The notes beneath the pieces were generated by a model that did not search any database, was not told the DNA's origin, and was given only the letters and a program-made list of their open reading frames with translations. The position numbers and the translations under genes are program-made. Shown one piece after another: positions 34,684-43,239 of a DNA stretch of 64,000 bases (position 1 is the first letter of the stretch; each line of letters starts with the position of its first letter). The stretch comes from Alcanivorax sp. 1008 (GTDB taxonomy: Bacteria; Pseudomonadota; Gammaproteobacteria; Pseudomonadales; Alcanivoracaceae): positions 139,131 through 203,130 of the forward strand of contig NZ_JAFMPS010000002.1 of assembly GCF_020667895.1 (NCBI RefSeq), read 5' to 3'.

Positions 34684-36753
34684 TCAAACGCCAATCACAC
34701 CACCGTCCGTGCGGGTAATAACCACCGTGGTAGAGCGGGGGCGGCTGACCCCATCATTAGCCGGGAAGTTAGAGGTAAACTCGCCGGGCTGCGAACGATC
34801 ACCTGGATGCTGGATATTAACAAACATGGTCTTGCGATCCGGCGCCATTACCACCCCTGTCACTTCCGCATCCTTGGGGCCAACCAGGAAGCGGCGAATC
34901 ACACCGGTATCGGTTTCCGCAGCAAGCATCTGGTTATTACCAAAATCGCCATCGGCGCTTAGACCTGCCTGCTGATTACCTGACATATCTGTCTGAATCC
35001 ACAATACACCGGCGCCGTCGAACCAGATGCCGTCCGGGCTTGCAGCGATATTGTCCTCGGTCAAAGGCATTTCTGAAACGTCACCGGGGAACACCGCGCC
35101 GGCCATCGGGCCACTGGTGCCACCGGCCAGCATAAAGATATCCCACTGGAAAGAAGTTGCAGCAGAGCTGCCATCTTCCAACCAGCGAATAATATGGCCG
35201 GTGGTGTTGCTGGCGCGCGGATTGGGTTCGTCCGTGGTGGCGCGGCTGGAGTTATTGGTCAAAGTAAAGTAGACCATGCCAGTGCGTGGACATACTGCGC
35301 CCCACTCCGGGCGATCCATTTTGGTGGCGCCGGCAATATCAGCGGCCAAACGGGTATTCAGCAGTACGTCACCCTGATCGGCAAAGCCGTCGAAGTTAAT
35401 TCCGCTAACCACGTTGCCGTCTGCCGCCGCTACCGCCGCTGCGAAAGTGGGGTCATCCAGATCCAGCGCTAACCACTCACCGGAACCATCACCATTGAAC
35501 TTGGCAACATACAGGATGCCTTCGTCGAGCAGATCATCACCACGCATTCCCTGCTGGTAGACGTTTTTGCTGACAAACTTGTAGATGTATTCGTTACGGG
35601 CGTCGTCGCCGGAATAGAACACCACCGGCTCACCAACCACCGGAGCTGCAAAGACGATTCCTTCATGGCCAAAGCGGCCCATGGTGGTGCGCTTCTTCGG
35701 TGTGGAGAACGGATCAAACGGGTCGATCTCCACAATCCAGCCCATGGTGTTGGCTTCATTACGGAAATCTTCTACCGCTGAGGCGCCGGTGGAGCCGCAA
35801 TCGAAACGAGTGCTGAGGTTGTTGCCCAGCGCCGGAGTGGCAGTTTCCCACTGGTAACGACTGGTCTGACCGGAATGGGGCACACCATAACGAAACTGTT
35901 CGCGCGGACGGCTGGCAGAGTCGTCGGTGGAGTTACGGAAGTAGCCGGACCAGTTCTCTTCACAGGTCAGGTAGGTGCCCCACGGGGTGTAACCGTGGGA
36001 GCAGTTGTTCAACGTGCCACGGGCAAGAACGCCGGTGGGGCTGAACTTTGTTTTCAGCTTGTCATTGCCACGAACCGGGCCACGCATTTCCATCTCGGTC
36101 AATGCGGTGATACGACGGTTATAAACACCAGCAACCACTTCCCAGTTGGAACCGCCGGCTGCGCTGCGACGGACTTCCACAACAGAAACACCGTGGGCAG
36201 CCATTTCCTTGAGCACTTCATCCTGCGGGCGCGGCGCCGCACTGGGGCCGTCAGCATGAAATACTTTTGAGTCAATGTACTCATGGTTCAACACCAGCAG
36301 GCCATGATCAGAGGCACCGTTGATGGGGAAGAAGTGCATGCCATCATGATGGGAGCCGACCTGCTGCAACTGCTCGGTGCCGGTGTTCATGCCGTCATCA
36401 CGGAATGCGGGAAAGCTTCCCAGGATCGGCGTGCCCCAGGGAATCAGTGGCGTCCACTGGTAGCCCGCTGGCAGAGTAATGGTGTCAGCACGGGAAGTTG
36501 GAATGGCGTCAAAAGTAATACGCGGCGCTTGCAGCGTCTTACTGCCGTCAGCGCTACTCGAGTCGCCACCACAACCGCTCAAGCCAGCACCGAGGAAGCC
36601 CACAGCTGCAGCGCCCAGCGTACCTTGCAGCACCGTACGGCGGGAAAAACGGGCCTGAATAATATCGGCCATATGGGTGTTAGACGACAGATTGGACATC
36701 GGCTCACTGCCGCTATCAATCAGCTGCTGATCAATATTTTCCTGAATAGTCAT
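34684..36753 (-). CDS. PhoX-like (DUF839) alkaline phosphatase, Tat-exported
   Basis: A 689-residue protein of the PhoX/DUF839 family, calcium/iron-dependent phosphatases that release phosphate from organic compounds. The N-terminal region carries FSRRTVLQGTLGAAAVGFLGAGLSGCGG, a twin-arginine signal (given here by position: about residues 32–60) ending in a possible lipobox. Family segments include HGYTPWGTYLTCEENWSGYF, MGRFGHEG and NIQHPGD near the C-terminus. ATG at 36753 with GAGGAAA upstream is preferred to an earlier in-frame start. A triple 12-bp repeat 138 bases upstream could be regulatory. Confidence 0.9.
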   Translation of the reverse strand: MTIQENIDQQLIDSGSEPMSNLSSNTHMADIIQARFSRRTVLQGTLGAAAVGFLGAGLSGCGGDSSSADGSKTLQAPRITFDAIPTSRADTITLPAGYQWTPLIPWGTPILGSFPAFRDDGMNTGTEQLQQVGSHHDGMHFFPINGASDHGLLVLNHEYIDSKVFHADGPSAAPRPQDEVLKEMAAHGVSVVEVRRSAAGGSNWEVVAGVYNRRITALTEMEMRGPVRGNDKLKTKFSPTGVLARGTLNNCSHGYTPWGTYLTCEENWSGYFRNSTDDSASRPREQFRYGVPHSGQTSRYQWETATPALGNNLSTRFDCGSTGASAVEDFRNEANTMGWIVEIDPFDPFSTPKKRTTMGRFGHEGIVFAAPVVGEPVVFYSGDDARNEYIYKFVSKNVYQQGMRGDDLLDEGILYVAKFNGDGSGEWLALDLDDPTFAAAVAAADGNVVSGINFDGFADQGDVLLNTRLAADIAGATKMDRPEWGAVCPRTGMVYFTLTNNSSRATTDEPNPRASNTTGHIIRWLEDGSSAATSFQWDIFMLAGGTSGPMAGAVFPGDVSEMPLTEDNIAASPDGIWFDGAGVLWIQTDMSGNQQAGLSADGDFGNNQMLAAETDTGVIRRFLVGPKDAEVTGVVMAPDRKTMFVNIQHPGDRSQPGEFTSNFPANDGVSRPRSTTVVITRTDGGVIGV

Positions 36754-36890
36754 GACGTTTCCTCGAAACAGGCACAATGTTGAAATGGCGCCACAATGGC
36801 GTGATGCGAGGTTAGGATTCGGTTATGACGAAACATGGTCGGAATGATTAAAAAGCGGCAGCAGATTTATGGCAGCCAGAATGCAGTTTG

Positions 36891-36922
36891 GTGACACCCT
36901 TTGTGACACCCTTTGTGACACC
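36891..36922. repeat. three 12-bp tandem repeats upstream of the PhoX-like gene
   Basis: GTGACACC at 36891, 36903 and 36915, exact period 12. On the minus strand (toward the PhoX-like gene) it reads GGTGTCAC–AAAG repeated. Each unit contains TGTCAC, a PhoB half-site-like hexamer, but the Pho box period is 11, so this may be a different regulator's site. It lies in the divergent gap shared with the SDR gene at 37019. Confidence 0.6.
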
Positions 36923-37018
36923 GAAAGAATAATAATTGGCGCACCTGTACCGTGCGGCCGCCGAACAACTTGGGCACACTGCCCTCCTCGTCTTTGCCAT
37001 TTCGATTAAGGAGAAATC

Positions 37019-37945
37019 ATGAGCTGGACCCCGAATCAGATTCCGCCACAGGATGGCCGTGTCGCCGTGATCACCGGCGCCAATAGTGGCATCGGCTTTC
37101 ATGCCACCCGTGAACTGGCCCAACGCGGCGCCCATGTGGTGATGGCGTGCCGCAATGAAAAGAAGGCTCGCCAGGCAATGGAAGAGATTCGTGCGGACAT
37201 CCCAAACGCTTCGCTATCCTTTGTGCCGCTTGATCTTTCCAGCCAGAAAAGCGTGCGTGACGCCGCCACCCTGATTCGTCATCAGCAGGAAAAGATAGAT
37301 CTGCTACTCAACAATGCCGGGCTGATGTGGCTTGAAGAAGGCCTCACTGAGGATGGCTTTGAACAGCAAATAGGCACCAACCACTTTGGTCACTTCACCC
37401 TGACCCTGCAGTTGCTTGAGCGGATGGAGAAGGTACCAGGGTCGCGCATTGTCACGGTGAGCAGCATTGCCCATCGCGGCGGCAAGATTCATTTCGACAA
37501 TCTGACCTTGAAAGGTGAGTACGGTCGGCAGAAAGCCTATGCCCAATCGAAGCTGGCCAATCTTATGTTTGCCATTGAGCTCGATCGACGGCTGCAGCAA
37601 GCGGGAGCATTGACCCGTTCGCTGGCCTGCCACCCGGGGGTTTCCAACACCAATCTGGCGGTGCCCGGCATTGTTGAGCAGAGCCCTTTGAAAATCGGTA
37701 AGGTTGTGGACTTGGTTTGGCCGCTGTTTACCCAGAGCGCCGAAAAAGGTGCCTGGCCCACCCTGTACGCCGCCACCTCTGCGGATGCCGAGGGTGGTCA
37801 TTACTACGGCCCGAGGGGCTGGTTCGAAGCCATGGGCGCACCGGCACCGGCCCGCGCCCGCCGCTATGCTCAGGACGCAGAAAAAGGCCAGCGCCTGTGG
37901 CAGCTGTCAGAGCAGCTCACCGGCGAGCACTATCCTCATGGCTGA
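37019..37945 (+). CDS. short-chain dehydrogenase (retinol/protochlorophyllide-type SDR)
   Basis: A 308-residue SDR with TGANSGIGF, NNAGLMW and the active site YAQSKLAN. The overall length and the C-terminal region (GHYYGPRGWFE) match the retinol dehydrogenase/WW-oxidoreductase-like group that reduces lipid-like carbonyls. TAAGGAG lies just upstream. It is divergent from the PhoX-like gene. The next gene is 84 bases downstream behind an operator-like palindrome. Confidence 0.9.
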   Translation: MSWTPNQIPPQDGRVAVITGANSGIGFHATRELAQRGAHVVMACRNEKKARQAMEEIRADIPNASLSFVPLDLSSQKSVRDAATLIRHQQEKIDLLLNNAGLMWLEEGLTEDGFEQQIGTNHFGHFTLTLQLLERMEKVPGSRIVTVSSIAHRGGKIHFDNLTLKGEYGRQKAYAQSKLANLMFAIELDRRLQQAGALTRSLACHPGVSNTNLAVPGIVEQSPLKIGKVVDLVWPLFTQSAEKGAWPTLYAATSADAEGGHYYGPRGWFEAMGAPAPARARRYAQDAEKGQRLWQLSEQLTGEHYPHG

Positions 37946-37988
37946 GTCCGCATAGCTGACTTGAACAGACAACTGGCCAGACACGATA

Positions 37989-38012
37989 GTTATGGTACGA
38001 TAGTGCCATAAC
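37989..38012. promoter_or_regulatory. operator-like palindrome upstream of the exported FAD oxidase operon
   Basis: GTTATGGTAC–GATA–GTGCCATAAC, arms matching at 9 of 10 positions. It ends 17 bases before the ATG of 38030, a good place for a repressor to block the three-gene operon that follows. No regulator gene lies nearby. Confidence 0.5.
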
Positions 38013-38029
38013 CACGCGAGGGCTTTCCA

Positions 38030-39400
38030 ATGATGAGCATCAACCTGCAGCGGCGCGCACTGCTTAAAGCCATGGCGCTGGGCGCCGGCGCCATGGCCCT
38101 GCCCGGCCGACTACTGGCCAATGCTGCCAGCGCCTTACATTGGCAGAACTGGTCCGGCAATCAGGTCGCCAGCCCGGAAGCCATGCACTTCCCCATGGAT
38201 GAGGACGCCCTGCGGCAGATTCTGAAGGCAGCCAGCGGCACGGTACGAGTGTTCGGTGGCAGCCACTCCTTTAGCGGCCTGGTGCCCACCGACCACACCA
38301 TGATTTCCCTTGAGGGCATGAGCGGCATTCGCCGGCATAACGCTGATGCCCTTACCGCCAGCTTCGGCCCCGGTACCCGTATCGGCATGGCCAGCGCCCA
38401 GAACTGGGAGATCGGCCAGAGCTTTATGAACGAGCCGGACATTAACCTGCAGTCACTGGCTGGTGCGGTGGCCACTTCCACCCATGGCACGGGCACCTCA
38501 CTGCCAAGCCTGTCTGGCATGGTCGCCGGCATGCGCCTGATGACCGTGGATGGCGAGGTGCTTGAGCTAAGCGAAGCGGATGGCGATCTGTTTCGCGCGG
38601 CCTGCGCCTCCCTCGGCGCCCTTGGCATCGTTACCGAACTGACCTTTAAAAATGTACCCGCCTATCGGCTGCAGGATGAAACCCGGGTAATGGGCCTGCG
38701 CGACGCCATGGATCTGATGGAGCGGGAACACCACAAGACGCGTAATCTGGAGTTCTTTGCCTTCCCCCGTGGCGAAACCGCCATTGTCAAAATCACCCGC
38801 ACCACCGATGAGCCGGACACTCCGCCGGCAGAGGCGGACAGCAACGAACTGCTGGAGCTGGCCAGCGACGTTTCAATGAAGGCGCCCTGGCTGATTCCGG
38901 CAATTCAGAAAGCGGTAACCTTCTTTGTCGAGGAAGAAATCCGGCGCGGCCCAGCCCACGTAATCTATGCCCAGAAACGCAGCGTGCCATTCAATGAAAT
39001 GGAATATACGGTGCCGCTGGATAAAGGTCTGGAGTGCCTTGAAGAGGTCTGCGCAAAAATCCGCGACGACCGCATGAATGTATTTTTCCCCATCGAGTTT
39101 CGCTACACCGCTGCGGACAATAGCCTGATCGGCATGTTCAGCGGCCGTCCCGGTGCTTCGCTATCGGTGCACCAGTATCACCGTCAGGAATACAACACCC
39201 TGTTCAATGCCGTGGAGCCGATCATGCAGCGTTATGAAGGCCGTCCACACTGGGGCAAACTACATACTATGGATGCTGCCAGCCTTGCCAGCGTGCATCC
39301 GGGACTTGAAACCTTCCGTACACTGCGTCGCCAGCTCGACCCCCAGGGCAAGCTGCTGAACGCTCACCTGCGCCATATTCTCGGTGAGCCTGCAGCATGA
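38030..39400 (+). CDS. exported FAD-linked oxidase of the aldonolactone oxidase type
   Basis: A 456-residue VAO-type FAD enzyme. The N-terminus is a Tat-like signal (RRALLKAMALGAGAMALPG, cleavage near ANA). The FAD domain shows RVFGGSHSFSG, with the histidine used for covalent FAD in this family, and ATSTHGTGTSLP. The C-terminus (RPHWGKLHTMD … LDPQGKLLNAHL) is typical of D-arabinono-1,4-lactone/L-gulonolactone-type oxidases. It probably oxidises a sugar lactone or polyol in the periplasm; the substrate is not certain. The stop overlaps the next start (ATGA). Confidence 0.88.
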   Translation: MMSINLQRRALLKAMALGAGAMALPGRLLANAASALHWQNWSGNQVASPEAMHFPMDEDALRQILKAASGTVRVFGGSHSFSGLVPTDHTMISLEGMSGIRRHNADALTASFGPGTRIGMASAQNWEIGQSFMNEPDINLQSLAGAVATSTHGTGTSLPSLSGMVAGMRLMTVDGEVLELSEADGDLFRAACASLGALGIVTELTFKNVPAYRLQDETRVMGLRDAMDLMEREHHKTRNLEFFAFPRGETAIVKITRTTDEPDTPPAEADSNELLELASDVSMKAPWLIPAIQKAVTFFVEEEIRRGPAHVIYAQKRSVPFNEMEYTVPLDKGLECLEEVCAKIRDDRMNVFFPIEFRYTAADNSLIGMFSGRPGASLSVHQYHRQEYNTLFNAVEPIMQRYEGRPHWGKLHTMDAASLASVHPGLETFRTLRRQLDPQGKLLNAHLRHILGEPAA

Positions 39401-40677
39401 AGCGCCGTCAGTTTCTAATCGGCGCTGCCGCTGTGGGCCTCGGCGCATGGTGGTTAAAGCCGGGTGATCGTGGCGCACCACACAATGATTATTTCGCCGG
39501 CCTGCAGGGCACGCTGCAGTCCCTCGGCGCTGGGCGACCGTTACTCGTTATTGATCGCCAGCGCTTGCGTGCCAACTGCGAACGACTGATCGATAACCTG
39601 CCCGCCGGCAAGGCATTTCGTATTGTTGCCAAGTCACTTCCGTCGCTGGCGTTGATTCGCGAAGTCATGGCGCTAACCGGCTCCCAGCGCCTGATGACTT
39701 TTCACCAACCATTTATGAATGCGCTGGCAGCAGCGGAACCAGACGCCGACCTGCTTTTAGGCAAGCCCATGCCGGTTGCGGCGGCGGCGCAGTTTTATGC
39801 TGAGCTGGAACCCGGCAACGGCTTTGATCCAGCCGCGCAAGTGCAGTGGTTGATAGATAGCCTACCGCGTCTTGAACAGTATCTGGCGCTTGCCGAAACC
39901 CTGCAGCAGCGCTTTCGAATCAGCATCGAAATTGATGTGGGCCTGCATCGCGGCGGCCTACGGCAAGCTGAAGAAATTGATGACTTGCTCAATCTGATTC
40001 GTCAGCATCCCCAGCATCTGCAACTGGCAGGCCTGATGGGATATGACGCCCATGTTGGCAAGATGCCGGGATTCATTGAAAGCACGGAAACGTCGCTGCG
40101 CAAATCCAATACCATTTACCAATCTTTTGTGGATCGCATCCGCAGCCAGCACAACGACCTGTGGAGCGATGACTTAGTACTCAATGGGGCAGGCAGCCCA
40201 ACCATTCGCCTGCATGACGAGAGCTCGCCGCTTAACGAAGTCTCCGCCGGCTCTTGCCTGGTCAAAGGGACGGACTTTGACTTGCCGCTGCTGCAGGACT
40301 TTCAGCCGGCCGCCTTTATCGCGACACCAGTGTTGAAAAAGCTGGATGGCCTGACCATGCCAGGGCCATTGCCCATCGGCAGCCTTTGGCAGAGCTGGGA
40401 CCCGAATCGGGCCACCACACTGTTTATTTATGGCGGCAAATGGATGGCCAAACCGGAGTCACCCGCCGGTCTGAGTGAGAACAGCCTGTACGGCAGCAGC
40501 TCCAATCAAATGATGCTCAACGGGTCTGCATCCCAACAGCTAAACGTGGATGACTGGATATTCCTGCGCCCCACACAAAGCGAAGCGGTGCTGCTTCAGT
40601 TCGGCGATCTGCTGGCACTCGACTCTCAAGGCCACGCGCAATGGTGGCCCCCTCTGGATGCCGGGCATGGCCGCTGA
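39397..40677 (+). CDS. DSD1/D-threonine-aldolase-type PLP enzyme with Tat-like signal
   Basis: A 426-residue member of the alanine-racemase-fold DSD1 family (D-serine dehydratase, D-threonine aldolase). It begins MKRRQFLIGAAAVGLGAWW, a twin-arginine-like signal. The PLP lysine is in FRIVAKSL, followed by family blocks IEIDVGLHRGGL and GLMGYDAHVG and a C-terminal DSD1 domain. It likely acts on a D-amino acid outside the cytoplasm, although PLP enzymes in the periplasm are rare and some Tat-like N-termini stay uncleaved. It is coupled by overlap to both neighbours. Confidence 0.83.
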   Translation: MKRRQFLIGAAAVGLGAWWLKPGDRGAPHNDYFAGLQGTLQSLGAGRPLLVIDRQRLRANCERLIDNLPAGKAFRIVAKSLPSLALIREVMALTGSQRLMTFHQPFMNALAAAEPDADLLLGKPMPVAAAAQFYAELEPGNGFDPAAQVQWLIDSLPRLEQYLALAETLQQRFRISIEIDVGLHRGGLRQAEEIDDLLNLIRQHPQHLQLAGLMGYDAHVGKMPGFIESTETSLRKSNTIYQSFVDRIRSQHNDLWSDDLVLNGAGSPTIRLHDESSPLNEVSAGSCLVKGTDFDLPLLQDFQPAAFIATPVLKKLDGLTMPGPLPIGSLWQSWDPNRATTLFIYGGKWMAKPESPAGLSENSLYGSSSNQMMLNGSASQQLNVDDWIFLRPTQSEAVLLQFGDLLALDSQGHAQWWPPLDAGHGR

Positions 40678-41653
40678 ACATTTCCCCCTGCTGCGCCGTT
40701 TTTCAGCCCTCTCATCTCTACAGCCGGTTGAGCTGTGTGAATTGCCCACGCCAGTGGAAAAATTTGCCGACAGCGATCTGCTGTTTATCAAACGAGATGA
40801 TCTGACCCGCAGCGATCAAGGTGGTAACAAGCCGCGAAAACTTGAGTTTGTTCTGGCGGACATTCGTCGCCGACAGGCCAACCGGGTCATTACTATGGGT
40901 GCTACAGGCACCAATGCCGGGGTAGCCACTGCACTAATGTGTCAGCGGGAGAATCTGCACTGCGAGGTAATTACCTTTCCGCAGCCGGAAACCGACATCG
41001 TCAGGCTCAATCAACGAATAATGCGTAATGCCGGCGCCACACTGACGGCAAGAGGTAGTCTTTTTTCAGCCGCGCTGAACTGGTATTTGCACCCGCGCCG
41101 GCTTGACCGAAAAAGCTATTTTCTCTACGCCGGCTGCTCTGCTCCGGTGGCAACCTTTGCCTATGTTAATGCCATGCTCGAGCTTGACCAGCAAATCCGT
41201 AACGGCGAATTGCCGGCGCCAAAACATATTGTGGTTGCTGCAGGTAGCGGCGCCACGGTGGCAGGAATTATCGCCGGGGCGGCCTTGGTATTACCGCAGG
41301 TTACCGTTCATGCCATACAGGTGGCACCGGCCAAGGTCGGCTCTTTCACTGCATGTCATCCCGATGTGGTTAGCGGCATGGTCGACCAGGTCTGGCGCTC
41401 ACTGCGCAACGCAGACAGTACACTGCCGGCGAAATGCAATGCGCAGTGGCTTTGGCATGAAGAGTATTTTGGTGAAGGTTACGGGGTGGCTACCCCTGAT
41501 TCGCGCCACGCCATCAGCAGTGGCGGCAAAAATGGTCTGGAACTGGAAAGCACCTACAGCGGCAAGGCCTTCGCCGCCGCTCTGACGCTAACCAGACAGC
41601 ACCGGCAAGCGGTGCTGTTCTGGCAAACGTTTGCCCGCGGCAATGAGTTATGA
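40667..41653 (+). CDS. D-cysteine desulfhydrase / ACC deaminase family PLP enzyme
   Basis: A 328-residue PLP enzyme of the ACC deaminase/D-cysteine desulfhydrase group. The PLP lysine region is RSDQGGNKPRKLEF, followed by MGATGTNAGVATAL and the phosphate-binding AAGSGATVAGI. Family length is about 330 residues, which supports the start at 40667 (ATG at 40658 is also possible); the frame is open further upstream. It overlaps the DSD1-type gene by 11 bases, completing a three-gene operon for D-amino acids or related compounds. No export signal, so this step is cytoplasmic. Confidence 0.88.
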   Translation: MAAEHFPLLRRFSALSSLQPVELCELPTPVEKFADSDLLFIKRDDLTRSDQGGNKPRKLEFVLADIRRRQANRVITMGATGTNAGVATALMCQRENLHCEVITFPQPETDIVRLNQRIMRNAGATLTARGSLFSAALNWYLHPRRLDRKSYFLYAGCSAPVATFAYVNAMLELDQQIRNGELPAPKHIVVAAGSGATVAGIIAGAALVLPQVTVHAIQVAPAKVGSFTACHPDVVSGMVDQVWRSLRNADSTLPAKCNAQWLWHEEYFGEGYGVATPDSRHAISSGGKNGLELESTYSGKAFAAALTLTRQHRQAVLFWQTFARGNEL

Positions 41654-42337
41654 CTTAACGCGCTCCATCTTACGCAGCACTTCCGTGATGTCGCTGGAAT
41701 AACGGTCCACCAGATAGGGCACCGTGTCGGAGTTGTAATTCAACAACGAACCACGAATAAACTGGTAGCGGGAGTAGGCATAACGCAGACCAGAATCCTG
41801 CGGAAAGCGGTCGCGAAGATTCTCGAACTGACCATCCATATCCATCACCATGGTTTCCAGATCAAGAATCTCGGTGGCACTCATGCCCGCACCCATGGTC
41901 GCTTCGGCGCGCCAGATATATTCGCTGGCGGTACGCTCCATTAACACCGCCAACGCCACCGGGTTCGGCGGGCTGGGAATCCTGTCACCTAGCGTCTCGA
42001 CCAACGCGATACGGTTGAGACGAATATCATCTGAGGTGTAGTGATCGCGAAATGATGTCGGATCATCAAAACCCCGATCATACAATTCAGTCAGCTGAGC
42101 CCAGTTTTCGGCAAGCGAGTCAACCAGCTCTGCAGACTCCAAATCACCCAGCTCTGTAAAGGTGGCATCTACATCAGCGAGAATGTCTCGGCACTCCTCA
42201 ACTCGATCCACCCGTGCATTGTCCGAGGACGACATAAAGGCACAACGCTCAAGACGAAAAAGACCCAGAACAAAATCATCGGTATCTGCCATGACCCAGG
42301 CCGGGCACAACAACACCAAAGCAAGAAGCAATCTCAT
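41648..42337 (-). CDS. exported protein of unknown function
   Basis: A 229-residue protein with a Sec signal peptide MRLLLALVLLCPAWVMA. The mature part is acidic and helical, with repeated D/E-rich stretches, and has two early cysteines (LERCAF, EECRDIL) that could form a disulfide. I do not recognise the family. The start at 42337 is chosen because the signal peptide begins there and GGGAG lies upstream; the frame is open for 17 more codons. It overlaps the end of the convergent desulfhydrase-like gene by six bases. Confidence 0.75.
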   Translation of the reverse strand: MRLLLALVLLCPAWVMADTDDFVLGLFRLERCAFMSSSDNARVDRVEECRDILADVDATFTELGDLESAELVDSLAENWAQLTELYDRGFDDPTSFRDHYTSDDIRLNRIALVETLGDRIPSPPNPVALAVLMERTASEYIWRAEATMGAGMSATEILDLETMVMDMDGQFENLRDRFPQDSGLRYAYSRYQFIRGSLLNYNSDTVPYLVDRYSSDITEVLRKMERVKS

Positions 42338-42435
42338 AAACGTCTCCCGGCAAACAGATGCGCATGGTGGCCACCGCCCTGATGCCATATTGTTGTTTTA
42401 TCCGGACCTAGGAACCGGTACTGCAATCTGGTCAT

Positions 42436-42456
42436 AATGTGACCTACGTCATACTT
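42436..42456. promoter_or_regulatory. CRP/Vfr-like site in a divergent promoter region
   Basis: AATGTGA–cctacg–TCATACTT is one base away from the core consensus TGTGA-N6-TCACA. It lies between the divergent genes at 42337 and 42600 and could serve either. This could be a chance match. Confidence 0.35.
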
Positions 42457-42599
42457 TACTCTTATGCCGGGCAGGTTGAAGCGCGATCCGATGACCGGCG
42501 AGTCATGATTTTCGGGCCATTAATTCAGGCCACTTCCGGTCATAGACAGCAGCCGCAAGCGCAGGCACAGTGCGGCCCGTCAACAATCCGGAGCCCACC

Positions 42600-43028
42600 A
42601 TGAGCCGACTGCAACAGGTACGCGAAGGCGTCCTCAACCACCCCCTGCACCGCGCCTGTGATCTCGAACTGGTACATAGCGCCGATGGCCGCGCCGAGGT
42701 CCGCTTCGCGGTCAACGACTTCACCGCCAACCCTCAGGGTGCCCTGCATGGCGGCATTCTTTACGCAATGATGGACGTGGCCTGTTTCTTCGCCGTTGTG
42801 CCACAACTGAACGACGACCAGCATCCGGTATCCGTGGAAGTGCACACCAGCGTGCTACGCGCCGCCCTGCACGGTGAAACAGTGGTGATCCGCAGCTGGG
42901 TCGACCGACTGGGCCGCACTCTTGGAGCCATGCGCTGCGATGCACTGGTGATCAACGAAGATGGTAGCGAGCGTCTGATTGGCACCGGCAATGTGACCAA
43001 GTCAATCCTGACCGGCCGGGGACGCTGA
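42600..43028 (+). CDS. PaaI-type hotdog thioesterase
   Basis: A 142-residue single hotdog-domain acyl-CoA thioesterase of the PaaI/YdiI type. The family block is AHGGILYAMMDVACFFA-like (LHGGILYAMMDVACFF near residues 54–69), followed by SVEVHTSVLRAALHGETV. It should hydrolyse acyl- or aryl-CoA; the substrate is unknown. The ATG at 42600 is preceded by a weak GGAG. The lptM–lysA pair follows 44 bases downstream. Confidence 0.88.
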   Translation: MSRLQQVREGVLNHPLHRACDLELVHSADGRAEVRFAVNDFTANPQGALHGGILYAMMDVACFFAVVPQLNDDQHPVSVEVHTSVLRAALHGETVVIRSWVDRLGRTLGAMRCDALVINEDGSERLIGTGNVTKSILTGRGR

Positions 43029-43072
43029 CGACGCAAGCGGCTATACTCGCCCCCTGAACCAAGGAGACCTCC

Positions 43073-43237
43073 GTGCGCCTGCTGACCTTTATTTTGCTAA
43101 CCCTGTGGCTGAGTGCCTGCGGCCAGAGCGGCGCGCTGTATTTCGCAGAACCTGACAAGCCGGTGAAATCCGAACAGCAAGATCAGGAAAAGCAGGACGC
43201 CGAGTCTCCCCCCACCGACCTCACCACCGGACCCTGA
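43073..43237 (+). CDS. lptM: LptM (YifL-like) LPS-assembly lipoprotein
   Basis: A 54-residue lipoprotein with a GTG start at 43073 and a strong AAGGAG six bases upstream. The signal ends in LSAC, with Cys16 as the lipidated residue, followed directly by GQSGALYF, which matches the conserved CGxxGxLYxP start of LptM. LptM stabilises the LptDE outer-membrane LPS translocon by helping correct disulfide formation. The C-terminal tail is charged and unstructured. It ends two bases before lysA, the classic lptM–lysA arrangement. Confidence 0.88.
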   Translation: MRLLTFILLTLWLSACGQSGALYFAEPDKPVKSEQQDQEKQDAESPPTDLTTGP

Positions 43238-43239
43238 GC

